DNA of 64,000 bases from DASXMT01 sp963781305 (lineage in GTDB: Bacteria > Actinomycetota > Acidimicrobiia > Acidimicrobiales > RAAP-2): positions 62,001 through 126,000 of the forward strand of contig CAWAFL010000013.1 in the NCBI GenBank assembly GCA_963781305.1. The letters run 5' to 3'. Under the pieces are notes generated by a model, which was not told where the DNA came from, did no database searches, and saw nothing but the letters and a program-made list of their open reading frames with translations. This document shows, piece by piece, positions 8,641 through 17,428 of this stretch (positions are counted from its first letter, which is position 1; each line of letters begins with the position of its first letter). The position numbers were made by a program, and so were the translations under genes.

Positions 8641-9378
8641 TCAGTGGCCGGCGATCTGGCCGCCGTCGATGTGCAGGACCTCGCCGGTGATGAACGGCGA
8701 AGACTCCAGGAAGAGGATGCCGTCGACGATGTCGCTGACCTGCCCCACGTGCCCAACCGGAGGGAGCTGCGAGCCGAGATCGGCGTAGCTCGCCGCCGGA
8801 TGCACCGGCGTCTGGATGATGCCCGGCGAGACAGCGTTCACCCGGATGCCGCGGGAGGCGAACTCGATGGCGAGGGACTTGGTGGCCGAGGCGAGGCCAC
8901 CCTTGGTGAGGGAAGTCAGGACAGAGGGCGCGCTCGAGTTGGCGTAGTCGGCCAGGGTGGTGCTGATGTTGACGATGTGGCCGCTTCCTCGCTTCAGCAT
9001 GTCGCCAATGGCGCGCTGGGTCAGCATGAAGAATCCGGTGAGATTGACGCCGATCACCGTTGCATAATCGTCAGCGGTGTAGTCGGTGAACGGCTTGGAG
9101 ATGTAAACGCCGGCATTGTTGATGAGGGTGTCGATGCGGCCGAAGCGATCGAGTGCCCCGCTGATGATCCGGTCAGCGGTGCCGGCTTCGGAAACGTCCC
9201 CATCAACGGTGAGCACAGCCGGGTCACCATCGGGCTTGATTCTCCGGGAGGTGGCCACGACCGCCCAGCCCCGCCGCCGGTACTCGGCCACGAGGCCGGC
9301 GCCGATCCCTTGAGAACCTCCGGTGATGATGGCGACCTTGCGGTCTTCTTCGCTCATCGGAGGAAATCCCTCGGTCAT
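8641..9378 (-). CDS. Atypical short-chain dehydrogenase/reductase (no Tyr-x3-Lys)
   Basis: A 245-aa Rossmann protein with the classical SDR cofactor loop TGGSQGIGAGL (residues about 19-29), the NNAG motif (NNAGVYISKPF) and the active-site Ser strand HIVNISTTLADY. The usual Tyr-x3-Lys is missing: the segment reads PSVLTSLTKGGLASATKS, so the lysine is kept and the tyrosine position is threonine. The C-terminal VNAVSPG and the final IDGGQIAG are standard. The ATG at 9378 overlaps the stop of the upstream SDR (ATGA), which decides the start over ATG 9357. The two form one operon. Catalysis may be altered or lost. Confidence 0.85.
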   Translation of the reverse strand: MTEGFPPMSEEDRKVAIITGGSQGIGAGLVAEYRRRGWAVVATSRRIKPDGDPAVLTVDGDVSEAGTADRIISGALDRFGRIDTLINNAGVYISKPFTDYTADDYATVIGVNLTGFFMLTQRAIGDMLKRGSGHIVNISTTLADYANSSAPSVLTSLTKGGLASATKSLAIEFASRGIRVNAVSPGIIQTPVHPAASYADLGSQLPPVGHVGQVSDIVDGILFLESSPFITGEVLHIDGGQIAGH

Positions 9379-10136
9379 GCTCCGGAGACGAGCTGCTCGC
9401 CACCGTCGATGTCGTAGGTCGCTCCGGTCAGAGCCGTATTGGTCATGAGGTGCACAGCAAGGGCCGCGACGTCGGCGGGTTCGACGACACGCCGGATAGG
9501 GAGCTCGGCGCGTAGCTGGTTGCGCCGCTGCTCGAGGTCGTCGCCGAGCAGTGACGCCGAGAGAGGCGTGTCGACGAAGCCGGCGGCGATGAGGTTGACC
9601 CGGACCGGCGCCAGTTCGAGCGCCAAGTTGGCCGTGAGGCCCGGGAGCCCGGCGGCGAGAACCGCGGCGATCTCGAGGCCGATGCCTGGTCGGCGGGCGC
9701 CGTTGCCGGTCATGAACACGAGCGTGCCTCCCGGGCGCACCCTGGTAATGCATTGGCGGGCAACGTGGAGGGGCAACAAGAGATGCACGTCCAATTCGGC
9801 GCGCACCTTGGCGAAGTCCATGTCGGCTAGGGCTGCGTAGTAGGGACCCCCGGCCGTGACCATGACGTGGTCGATTGGTTGGGATAGGTCCTGGAAGAAC
9901 CGCTCGAGATCGTCCGCTTTGGTGGCGTCGAAGGCCGCTGTGCTGAGCGCGTCGACCTCGTTGCCGGCTCGTTGCAGGCGCGCCGGATCCCGACCGGCGA
10001 GCACGACATTCGCTCCTTCGGAGCGTGCTCGTCGAGCGGTTTCGAGCCCGATGCCGGAGCTGCCGCCGATCACCACGACGGTTTGCCCGACCAGTTCGGG
10101 TTGACGCTCCGTGGCCGATAACGAACTTGCAGTCAC
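9375..10136 (-). CDS. Atypical short-chain dehydrogenase/reductase (no Tyr-x3-Lys)
   Basis: A 253-aa SDR-fold protein upstream of, and translationally coupled to, the second SDR. The cofactor loop is VIGGSSGIGLETARRA (residues about 22-37), followed by VTAGGPYYAALADMD in place of the usual NNAG. The active-site region reads VFMTGNGARRPGIGLEIAAV, with no Tyr-x3-Lys. The end, LTGATYDIDGGEQLVSGA, is typical. I recall a subfamily with this GARRPG block and the same missing pair, so this is likely family behaviour rather than damage. Substrate unknown. Confidence 0.85.
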   Translation of the reverse strand: MTASSLSATERQPELVGQTVVVIGGSSGIGLETARRARSEGANVVLAGRDPARLQRAGNEVDALSTAAFDATKADDLERFFQDLSQPIDHVMVTAGGPYYAALADMDFAKVRAELDVHLLLPLHVARQCITRVRPGGTLVFMTGNGARRPGIGLEIAAVLAAGLPGLTANLALELAPVRVNLIAAGFVDTPLSASLLGDDLEQRRNQLRAELPIRRVVEPADVAALAVHLMTNTALTGATYDIDGGEQLVSGA

Positions 10137-10215
10137 GTGCTCCTCCTAACCATGGTCTCGGCGACAGATCACGGCGTCATGACCGGCTCGGGAACGGGCC
10201 GGCGCGCCCATGGCA

Positions 10216-11574
10216 TCATGACTGTCCCGCCAGGGTGGTCGGCGTGTCGGCGCCGATCTCTTTGTAGAGCGCCTTGAGGGCGGCGACGTAAATCTCCGAG
10301 AAGGTGGGGAACGGCTGGATGGTGTCACGCAGCACCTCGATTGGCACCCTGGCCCGTATGGCCAGCGTGGCTTGCTGTAGCCACTCGCCGGCCTCGGGAC
10401 CCAGAGCGTGGGCGCCGGTCAAGAGCTCGCCGTCGCTGAGGAGGGTCAAAAAGCCGTTCGACTGTGCGTAGGCGTGGGAGTACGTAGCGGTCTTGGCCAC
10501 CTCGGAGAGGGGGGTGGTGGCGCTAAAGGGGGCCTCTGTGGCGCCCACCGACGCCGCTTGGGGGTCCGTGTACACGACGTCGGGAATGGCCTCGTAGTTG
10601 GCCTCACGTTGTTCGCCGAGGATGTTGGCCGCGACGACCTCGCCCTGGTACTTCCCCACATGGGTCAGCAGCCTCACGCCGGTGACGTCGCCGATGGCCC
10701 ACAGACCGTCGTTGACCCGCAAGTGGGTGTCGACCGGAATGCCGTGCCTGTCGGCCTGGACGCCGACCGTGTCGAGGCCGATCCCGTCCACGCGGGGGCG
10801 CCGGCCCGTGGCGAGGAGCAGGTGGTCGCCACGCACCTCGCGGCCGTCGTCGAGTACGAGGACATAGTCCTCGGCGTCGCGTCGGGCCGCCGTCGCCTGA
10901 ACGCCCAACATCAGTTCGACTCCGTCGCCACGTAGTACCTCGCCCAGCGCCTCGCCCAGCGGCGCGGGCTCACGGGCGAGCACATGTCCCGCCGCTTCGA
11001 CCAGGGCCACCTCGCCGCCCAGACGGCGCACGGCCTGGGCCATCTCGGCGCCGACTGGCCCACCACCCAGTATCAACAGGCGCCGGGGCACGGTCTTCAT
11101 GCCGGTCACCTCGCGGTTGCTCCAGAGACCCGCCATGTCGGCCAGGCCCGGCACGGGTGGTACGACCGGATCCGAGCCAGTCGCCACGACGATGTTTCCG
11201 GCGGTATGGGGCACGCCGTCCACTTCGACCACGCCCACCCCGGCCAGCCGGCCGGTGCCGCGCAGCAGGTCTATTCCCTTGTCCGCCAGCCAGTGCTCCT
11301 GTCCGGCATCGGAGTAGTCCGAGACCATGAAATCGCGATACGCCAGGGCCGCCTTTACATCGACCTGGGCGCTTGCCGCCGCTTCGCGTGCCTCCTGGGC
11401 CGCCTCCCCGGGGCGCAGCAGCGTCTTGGAAGGGATGCACGCCCAGTAGGAACACTCGCCGCCGACCAGCTGGCGTTCGACGACGGCGACCCGCAGCCCA
11501 CCGTCGGCCAACTCGCCTGCGCAGTGCTCGCCCGGCGAGCCGGCGCCCAACACGATGACGTCGTAGTTGCTCAT
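10216..11574 (-). CDS. Lipoamide-dehydrogenase-like FAD/NAD(P) oxidoreductase
   Basis: A 452-aa class I pyridine-nucleotide disulfide oxidoreductase. It has an FAD-binding GAGSPGEHCAGELAD at the N-terminus and the redox-active CSYWACIPSKTLLRP (CxxxxC). The second GxGxxG site, ILGGGPVGAEMAQ, is near 170-182, and the ATGRRPRVDGIGLD and WAIGDVTGVRLL blocks are present. The C-terminal interface reads IQPFPTFSEIYV, where true lipoamide dehydrogenases have HxHPTxSE: the catalytic histidine is replaced by phenylalanine. I therefore call it a quinone- or other-acceptor reductase rather than Lpd. The ATG overlaps the stop of a 20-codon leader ORF that carries the strong ribosome site. No E1/E2 dehydrogenase genes lie nearby. 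Confidence 0.88.
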   Translation of the reverse strand: MSNYDVIVLGAGSPGEHCAGELADGGLRVAVVERQLVGGECSYWACIPSKTLLRPGEAAQEAREAAASAQVDVKAALAYRDFMVSDYSDAGQEHWLADKGIDLLRGTGRLAGVGVVEVDGVPHTAGNIVVATGSDPVVPPVPGLADMAGLWSNREVTGMKTVPRRLLILGGGPVGAEMAQAVRRLGGEVALVEAAGHVLAREPAPLGEALGEVLRGDGVELMLGVQATAARRDAEDYVLVLDDGREVRGDHLLLATGRRPRVDGIGLDTVGVQADRHGIPVDTHLRVNDGLWAIGDVTGVRLLTHVGKYQGEVVAANILGEQREANYEAIPDVVYTDPQAASVGATEAPFSATTPLSEVAKTATYSHAYAQSNGFLTLLSDGELLTGAHALGPEAGEWLQQATLAIRARVPIEVLRDTIQPFPTFSEIYVAALKALYKEIGADTPTTLAGQS

Positions 11575-11633
11575 GCGATAGCCCCGAGACCGGCGTGATC
11601 CACATCGATGGCCGAATCGTGCGTGCTGGGCAT
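11571..11633 (-). CDS. 20-codon leader ORF coupled to the flavoprotein gene
   Basis: An ORF too short for routine calling. ATG at 11633 follows a near-ideal site (GGAGG, 7 nt upstream) and encodes MPSTHDSAIDVDHAGLGAIA. Its TGA overlaps the ATG of the flavoprotein (ATGA, 11571-11574). The flavoprotein's own start has no convincing site, so its translation probably depends on ribosomes terminating here. The peptide has no run of rare or repeated codons that would suggest amino-acid attenuation. Confidence 0.45.
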   Translation of the reverse strand: MPSTHDSAIDVDHAGLGAIA

Positions 11634-11775
11634 CGGGCTACCTCCTGCTGATAGAGAAACGACCGTCCCGGCAGGTATCAGCTCTGCGTGTGGTCACTTT
11701 CGCGCCGCTCGTCGTCGAAGTCCAGAGCCCGGTACCTGGTCGGGTGGCGGCCAATGACAGATTTCGATGGCCACT

Positions 11776-13668
11776 TCAGGCCGAGGATTTGTGCTGGAGC
11801 TCGGCCTGAGAAATGGCCCAGGCCGCGTTGACGAGCCCGATGTGGCTGAAGGCTTGGGGGAAGTTGCCCAAGAGCTCTCCGCTGACCGGATCGACCTCCT
11901 CAGCGAGCAGGCCGACGTCGTTGACGAAGGCTGCCGCCCGTTCGAAGACGGTGCGGGCCCGAGCCGTCTGTCCGGCGCTGGCCAGGGCTTGGGCCAGCCA
12001 GAAGGTGCAAAGAAGGAACGCGCCTTCTTTGCCCTCGAGCCCGTCGTGGGACCGGTAGCGGTACACGAGTCCGCGATCATCGGTAAGGCGTTCTTCGGTC
12101 GCGTTGATCGTGGCCAACACTCTGGAATCGTCGGCAGGGAGGAACCCGACCAAGGGCAGCATCAGACTGGAGGCGTCAAGCTCGTCGGAGCCGAAGGACT
12201 GGGTGAAGGCGTTGGCCCGGTCGCTCCAGCCTCTGGTCAGGATCGCCTCTCGGATCTGGGCCTGGGTTTGCTTCCATGCGTCGACCCGGTTGGAGGCGTC
12301 GAGGCGGTCGGCCAAGGACACCGCCCGGTCGAGCGCTACCCAGCACATCAGCTTGGAGTACAAGAAGTCGCGGGGCTCGCCCCGAATCTCCCAGATCCCT
12401 TGGTCCTTTTCCTGCCAGCACCGGGCGGCGGCGTCGGCCAGTTGGACGAAGAAGTGTCGTGTGGTTGGTGCCAGATCGGGGGGCGCACCCCACTTGTCAG
12501 GGGCGGCCATCGGCCCAACCCGTCGGGAGGCGTTATCGAAGACGTGGTCGGAGAGCCGGTACACGGCGCCGAGCAATTCGCCGTAGACGTCGAGCTGGCG
12601 CTGGTCCCAGGCACCGTTGCCGACCCGAACGGGGACCGAGTGTCGCCAGCCCCCCAGGTGCGGCAGCTCCCGCTCGCTCAGGTCCCGTTCACCGCCGATG
12701 CCGAACATGATCTGCAGGTCGCCTCCCCGGTCGAGCGAGCCGGCCGCGGAGGAGGTCACATAGTCAAAGAACTCGTTGGCTTCGTCAGGGCAGGCCGCCA
12801 CCCAGAGGGCCTGGATCGTGAAGGAAGCGTCCCGGACCCAGGCGTAGCGGTAGTCCCAGTTTCGGGCGCCGCCCACCGCCTCGGGCAGCGACGTGGTCGC
12901 CGCCGCGCAGATCGCGCCGGTGGGTGCAAAAGAGAGCGACTGGAGGACCCGTCCGCTGTGGTGCACCAGGTCTCGCCACGGACCCACGTAGGCCTGGTGG
13001 AGCTCCGACCACGATTTCCACGCCGACACGGTGTCTTCGAGCCGTGCGGCTATCTCGGATTGGCTCCAGACCCTCGGGGCTGAGCCCGTCCCGGCCCGCT
13101 TCCTGTGATGCAGGGCGAAGCCGGCGCTCTCGCCCCGGCGGAGCGTGATCTCGCCTGAGACCGCCGACCGGTCGACGGTCACGGCCATGGGAGAAGAGAG
13201 GACCAGCACGTCGGCGCCTCCGAACGCAGCAACTCCGCCGTCGACCGCGTTGAGCAGCGGATGGACCAGCCCGTACTCAGGGCGCGGGACGTACTCCAGG
13301 GACAACTCGACTTCTCCTTCCACACACGTCGCCCGGCGCAGCAGAAGGTGCGGCGCACCCTTGCCCAGCGCATGCCCCCGGTTGCCGTCGCCCATGGCCA
13401 GGGCGTCGGTGATGGCGACCGTCCCCGTCGGCGTGTGGAAGGTGGTCTCCAACACCATGGTGCGGTCCAGGTATCGGCGAGTCACTTGGGTGGCGCTCGC
13501 GGCCCGGATCGACCAGTGCCCAGCTTCTTCACCGAGGAGGCGACCGAAGATCGACGGGCTGTCGAAGCGCGGGAAGCACACCCAGTCGATCGACCCGTCT
13601 CGGCTCACCAGCGCTGCGCTGTGCCGATCGGAAAGGAGCGCATAGTCGGCTATGGGGGTCGTGCTCAT
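11776..13668 (-). CDS. Glycoside hydrolase family 15 protein (glucoamylase/trehalase-like)
   Basis: A 630-aa cytosolic GH15 enzyme. The N-terminal beta-sandwich opens with PIADYALLSDRHSAALVSRD and IDWVCFPRFDSPSIF, a very common actinobacterial GH15 signature. The (alpha/alpha)6 catalytic domain starts at WDYRYAWVRDASFTIQAL and includes DLQIMFGIGGERDLSERELP, GIWEIRGEPRDFLYSKLMCW (catalytic region) and the C-terminal LGNFPQAFSHIGLVNAAW. The family hydrolyses alpha-glucosidic bonds; bacterial members of this subgroup often act on trehalose or malto-oligosaccharides. The start ATG 13668 has AAGGAG close upstream, and the 16 extra upstream residues are rejected. A 59-codon fragment of a related gene lies at 44359-44538. 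Confidence 0.92.
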   Translation of the reverse strand: MSTTPIADYALLSDRHSAALVSRDGSIDWVCFPRFDSPSIFGRLLGEEAGHWSIRAASATQVTRRYLDRTMVLETTFHTPTGTVAITDALAMGDGNRGHALGKGAPHLLLRRATCVEGEVELSLEYVPRPEYGLVHPLLNAVDGGVAAFGGADVLVLSSPMAVTVDRSAVSGEITLRRGESAGFALHHRKRAGTGSAPRVWSQSEIAARLEDTVSAWKSWSELHQAYVGPWRDLVHHSGRVLQSLSFAPTGAICAAATTSLPEAVGGARNWDYRYAWVRDASFTIQALWVAACPDEANEFFDYVTSSAAGSLDRGGDLQIMFGIGGERDLSERELPHLGGWRHSVPVRVGNGAWDQRQLDVYGELLGAVYRLSDHVFDNASRRVGPMAAPDKWGAPPDLAPTTRHFFVQLADAAARCWQEKDQGIWEIRGEPRDFLYSKLMCWVALDRAVSLADRLDASNRVDAWKQTQAQIREAILTRGWSDRANAFTQSFGSDELDASSLMLPLVGFLPADDSRVLATINATEERLTDDRGLVYRYRSHDGLEGKEGAFLLCTFWLAQALASAGQTARARTVFERAAAFVNDVGLLAEEVDPVSGELLGNFPQAFSHIGLVNAAWAISQAELQHKSSA

Positions 13669-13792
13669 GTGCTCCTTCGCCCGTACATCCGCGGGACCCG
13701 ACAGGGTGACGCCCAAGTATGCTGCAAAAGACCCACTGCTAGCTGGGACTGCGTTGGGTCACTCTCTTGCCGAGTCGGGAGGTCCATCAACG

Positions 13793-14212
13793 ATGGGGAT
13801 CCACCAACCAGATCAGGCCGTCTTCAGGTCGATCTTGCCCGAGGACATCGACTGGAAGCCGTTCCCGGCGTTCCCACCGTCGGCGCGACTGGCGATTGTC
13901 GTCGGCGAGCCTTCCGAACCTGGGCCTTACGTCATCAGGGTCATGGTGCCCTCCGGCGTCAAACTGGCGCCGCACGAGCATCCGGAGGACCGCGTCTACA
14001 CGGTCATATCCGGTGTCTTCTACATCGGGCTGGGGAGCCGGTTTGACGACGAACAACTGCAGGCGTACCCGCCAGGCTCGGTCATCGTGCTCCCCGGCGG
14101 CACCCCTCATTTCCACTGGGCAAAATCCGGTGCTTACGTCACCCAGGTGTCGGCCATCGGACCGCTCGGCCTTGAATACCTCGACCCGACCGACGACCCT
14201 CGGAACACGTGA
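13793..14212 (+). CDS. Cupin-domain protein
   Basis: A 139-aa single-domain cupin. Motif 1 is APHEHPEDRVYTVISGVFYIG (broken here as PHEHPEDRVYTVISGVF), and motif 2 is PPGSVIVLPGGTPHFHW with the metal-ligand histidines. A Glu/His metal site is therefore complete. The start ATG 13793 follows GGGAGG 11 nt upstream; the longer frame starting inside the divergent GH15 gene is rejected. It is divergent from GH15 across 124 bp. Many such small cupins are stress- or metabolite-related with unknown substrates. Confidence 0.85.
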   Translation: MGIHQPDQAVFRSILPEDIDWKPFPAFPPSARLAIVVGEPSEPGPYVIRVMVPSGVKLAPHEHPEDRVYTVISGVFYIGLGSRFDDEQLQAYPPGSVIVLPGGTPHFHWAKSGAYVTQVSAIGPLGLEYLDPTDDPRNT

Positions 14213-14373
14213 AGGATGCCCTCCCGCAATGTGGGCGATACGGCTTATGACGAGGTGACAATGGCGGTGGCGACGGGATAGCCTCGCGACCACAAGTTGG
14301 CCCGTCGTTGAGAGGACGGGTCACATCCACCGCCAAGATCGCACGCTTGAGGCGATCAGAGAGCTGGTGATCC

Positions 14374-14976
14374 ATGCGACCCGATATCAGACCCGGCGCC
14401 ACCCTTCCCGACTACTCGCTGCCGGATCACACGGACACGGTGCGCAAGCTCAGCGAGCTGCAAGGCGACGACCCGCTGGTCCTCACGCTGGCACGTGGCA
14501 ATTACTGTCCGAAGGAGCACCAGCAGCACCTCGAGCTCTCCGCCAACTATCCGAAGGTCGCCGTCGCCTACACCCAGATCGTGACGATCTCGACCGACGA
14601 CCACCACTCGACCCAAGAGTTCCGCGCCTCAGTCGGCGCCCAATGGACCTTCCTCTCCGATCCCGCTCGGGTGGTGCAAAAGGATCTCGACATCCAGGAA
14701 TACACCGACCCCGAGCACGACCCGATGATCCCCCACACGATGGTGCTCAAGCCGGGACTGGTGATTCACAGTATCTACAACGGCTACTGGTTCTGGGGGC
14801 GTCCGTCGTTCTACGACTTATGGCGCGACTTGTGCGCTGCGTCGAGCGAGGTCCGACCCGACTGGGACCTGAGCAAGCCGGGGCTGCGCGAGGCCTGGGA
14901 TGCGGGCGATTACTCGAGCTTTCACGGATGGAACAAGCGGGCTCCGGAATCGACGCCGACGTCGTATACGTCATAG
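14374..14976 (+). CDS. Peroxiredoxin-like (thioredoxin-fold) protein, Cys45 form
   Basis: A 200-aa AhpC/TSA-like protein. The N-terminal GATLPDYSLPDHTDTVRKLS is the usual opening. The peroxidatic-loop region reads LARGNYCPKEHQQHLEL, with a single cysteine at residue 45 replacing the standard TxxCP/T arrangement. It continues with VTISTDDHHSTQEF, FLSDPARVVQKDL and GYWFWGRPS. There is no obvious resolving cysteine in the usual place. A paralogue at 17429-18049 matches along the whole length but has Asp45. Probably a cytosolic thiol peroxidase or sensor; the start ATG 14374 has only a weak GAGAGCTGGTG site. Confidence 0.82.
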   Translation: MRPDIRPGATLPDYSLPDHTDTVRKLSELQGDDPLVLTLARGNYCPKEHQQHLELSANYPKVAVAYTQIVTISTDDHHSTQEFRASVGAQWTFLSDPARVVQKDLDIQEYTDPEHDPMIPHTMVLKPGLVIHSIYNGYWFWGRPSFYDLWRDLCAASSEVRPDWDLSKPGLREAWDAGDYSSFHGWNKRAPESTPTSYTS

Positions 14977-15079
14977 CTAGTCGTATGAGCCACAGCTAAA
15001 AGATGGATCTGCCAGGGCTAGCCGGACGGGTCCACGTCGAGGCCGGTTGCAGGCACCGCCTGCCGGGGCGAATGGGTAG

Positions 15080-16045
15080 GTGGTCGTGGTGGTGGTGAGA
15101 ACGCCGGTCTGTGAGCTGCTCGGGATTGAACAGCCGATCGTCCAGGCGCCGATGTCGGCGCTGTCCCACCTGGCGGCAGCGGTCTCGAATGCAGGCGCGC
15201 TCGGCATGTTGGCGCTGACGTGGTCCACGCCCGCCGGAGACGTGGTTCGTGAGACGGCGGCGCTCACCGATCGTCCCTTTGGGGGCAATCTGATTCTCGA
15301 CTCCGATCAGCACCGCCGCATCGACGAGGCCCTCGAAGCCGGTATGCGGATCGTGTCCCTGTTCTGGGGAGATCCCGCCGAGTACGTCGAGCAGGTGCAC
15401 GAGGCGAACGGAGTCGTTCTGCACACGGTCGGCAGCGCTGAGGAGGCCCGGCGGGCGGTTGGGAGCGGAGTCGACGTCATCGTGGCACAGGGCTGGGAGG
15501 CTGGCGGGCACGTGCGGAGTCAGATCGCCACGCTTCCCCTGGTGCCGGCCGTCGTGGACGCGGTGGCACCGGTGCCGGTGATCGCGGCCGGCGGGATCGG
15601 GGACGCGCGGGGTGTGGCCGCTGTGCTCGCGCTGGGTGCTCAAGCGGCGTGGCTGGGCACCCGGTTTCTGCTTGCCGAGGAGATGCCCACTCACGAGGAG
15701 TATCGCCGTCGTGTCATGGACGCGGCCGAGACCGATGCACAGTGGTACGCCGACCTGTACGACGTCGGGTGGCCCGATGCGCCCCACCGCGCCCTCCGCA
15801 ACTCGACGGCCGAGATGTGGGAGGAAGCGGGCCGGCCACCTCTGGGGAGTCGACCGGGAGAGGGCGATGTCATCGCCCATTTCCCTTCCGGCGAATCAAT
15901 CGTCCGCTACGAGCCGGGGGCGCCGATGGTCGGTACGACCGGTGATATCGAGGCGCTCTCATTGTGGGCCGGACAGAGCGTTGCGCTCGCCAAGCAGACA
16001 CAAACGTCAGCAGAGATCGTGGCCGAGCTCGTCTCCGGCTTGTAG
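15080..16045 (+). CDS. Nitronate monooxygenase family FMN enzyme
   Basis: A 321-aa TIM-barrel flavoprotein of the nitronate monooxygenase / 2-nitropropane dioxygenase family. It has IEQPIVQAPMSALSHLAAAV at the N-terminus and AVSNAGALGML. The FMN/phosphate region is AQGWEAGGHVR (residues about 135-145), followed by PVIAAGGIGDARGVAAVLAL and GAQAAWLGTRFLLAEE. It oxidises alkyl nitronates such as propionate-3-nitronate, protecting metabolism. The start is GTG 15080; nearby in-frame GTG codons make the exact start uncertain. It sits in a redox and stress cluster. Confidence 0.9.
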   Translation: MVVVVVRTPVCELLGIEQPIVQAPMSALSHLAAAVSNAGALGMLALTWSTPAGDVVRETAALTDRPFGGNLILDSDQHRRIDEALEAGMRIVSLFWGDPAEYVEQVHEANGVVLHTVGSAEEARRAVGSGVDVIVAQGWEAGGHVRSQIATLPLVPAVVDAVAPVPVIAAGGIGDARGVAAVLALGAQAAWLGTRFLLAEEMPTHEEYRRRVMDAAETDAQWYADLYDVGWPDAPHRALRNSTAEMWEEAGRPPLGSRPGEGDVIAHFPSGESIVRYEPGAPMVGTTGDIEALSLWAGQSVALAKQTQTSAEIVAELVSGL

Positions 16046-16263
16046 CAGGAATCGGCGCTCACCTTGAGTCTTCGAGAAGGAAGAGCCCCGCGGGATGGCC
16101 GAAGAGGGCGTAGAACGTCAGGTACGTGCTCCGTTGACGCACGTCCCTAACATACGGTTGACTCGTGAACCAGCAGATCTGGGCAACTCTGGATGGAAGG
16201 TGCAGCTTGGGTGTACGGGGGCTTCGGATGGCGCCTCCGCTCTTCTGAAGACTTGGAGCAAGG

Positions 16264-16695
16264 GTGAACTTTCAGGGTGTCGTGATCAACGTGGGTGATC
16301 TCAACCGATCGATTGACTTCTATCGTGAGGTCCTTGGTTTTGCGCTGCTGTCCCAACAGGAGCAATTGGCGGCGGTGAGCGCTCCGGGGAGCGACCATCC
16401 TCAGGTCATCGTGTTGCGAGAATTTGGGAGCAGTCCTCTCGGAGGAGCTCGCCATATCGGTCTGCGCGCCTTCATGTTGGAGGTCGACTCACCTGATCAA
16501 CTGGAGCAGATCGCGAGCGATTTGGACTCCCGGAAACTTCTCGTCAACCGACGTGATCACGGCGAATGGAGAGCAGTGTTAGGCCGGGACCCGGACAGGG
16601 TGGCTGTGGTCGTGGCCTGCCACCCCGGCGGGGGGCGGATTTCTGAAGTCGGGTGGAGAACGCTGGATGATTTTCTTTACGGCATCGGCGAATAG
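16264..16695 (+). CDS. VOC family (glyoxalase/dioxygenase fold) protein
   Basis: A 143-aa protein with the vicinal-oxygen-chelate fold. The N-terminal module reads VINVGDLNRSIDFYREVLGF, the classic first beta-alpha-beta, and is followed by QVIVLREFG. The second module contains LRAFMLEVDSPDQLEQI and ends in VVACHPGG. Metal ligands are not fully obvious, so it could be an enzyme or a binding protein. The start is GTG 16264, preceded by GGAGCAAGG. Confidence 0.78.
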   Translation: MNFQGVVINVGDLNRSIDFYREVLGFALLSQQEQLAAVSAPGSDHPQVIVLREFGSSPLGGARHIGLRAFMLEVDSPDQLEQIASDLDSRKLLVNRRDHGEWRAVLGRDPDRVAVVVACHPGGGRISEVGWRTLDDFLYGIGE

Positions 16696-16813
16696 GCAAA
16701 CTCAGAGCGCCCTTTGACGACGGAATGAGGGCCGGTAAAAGACGGTATGAGCCGGTTGGATTTGTCGGCCTCGGAAGCTCCCGAGGCCCCACAAAGAGAA
16801 AGGGGCAAGTGGC

Positions 16814-17299
16814 ATGACGGGAGGAAGTGAAAATGGTCCGGTACTGTTCTGCTTCGACGGGTCTGACGGATCGCGAGAAGCCATGAGAGCCGCCGCGGAT
16901 CTGGTCGTTCGACCGGTGGACGCCGTTGTGCTCACGGTCTGGGAAACCGTCGCAACGCGCTTGGCTCTCGCCGGGGCCTTTGCCGCGGGCACTTTAGTGG
17001 GCGGCGCAGACGTGGACGCTGAGGAAGAGTCCTATGCAAGGTCAGTGGCGGAAGAGGGAGCCCTCCGGGCTAATGAGCACGGCTATAAGGCCTCGGCGAT
17101 GATCAAGGAGTCCTTCGATGGGATTCCCAAGGCCATCTTGGAGGCAGCAGACGACCTCTCGCCCCGCCTGATCGTATGCGGCCAACGAGGTCGGGGCGTT
17201 GTACGCAGCACTCTGCTTGGCAGCGTCTCCCACACGCTGGCGTCGCATACCGGACGCCCGATCCTCATCGCGCCGAACCATTCCGCAGGCAGCGATTGA
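16814..17299 (+). CDS. Universal stress protein (UspA family)
   Basis: A 161-aa single-domain Usp. N-terminal VLFCFDGSDGSREAMRAAAD carries the FDGS ATP-site Asp, and the C-terminal phosphate-binding loop is GQRGRGVVRSTLLGSVS (the G-2x-G-9x-G-S type). ATP-binding Usps rise in hypoxia, starvation and oxidative stress in Actinobacteria. It lies between the VOC gene and the Asp45 peroxiredoxin-like paralogue, all on the same strand with gaps of 100-130 bp. Confidence 0.9.
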   Translation: MTGGSENGPVLFCFDGSDGSREAMRAAADLVVRPVDAVVLTVWETVATRLALAGAFAAGTLVGGADVDAEEESYARSVAEEGALRANEHGYKASAMIKESFDGIPKAILEAADDLSPRLIVCGQRGRGVVRSTLLGSVSHTLASHTGRPILIAPNHSAGSD

Positions 17300-17428
17300 G
17301 AGTTGCATCTGACCGGCATCGGCTGTACCGAAACGCCGTGAAGTTGAACCCAGGTCTGCAGTGTCAACGCAGTTTCCGGAGGAACAGGTCGACCCTGCGA
17401 GGGTCAATGGATAGAGGAGGGCAATAGG

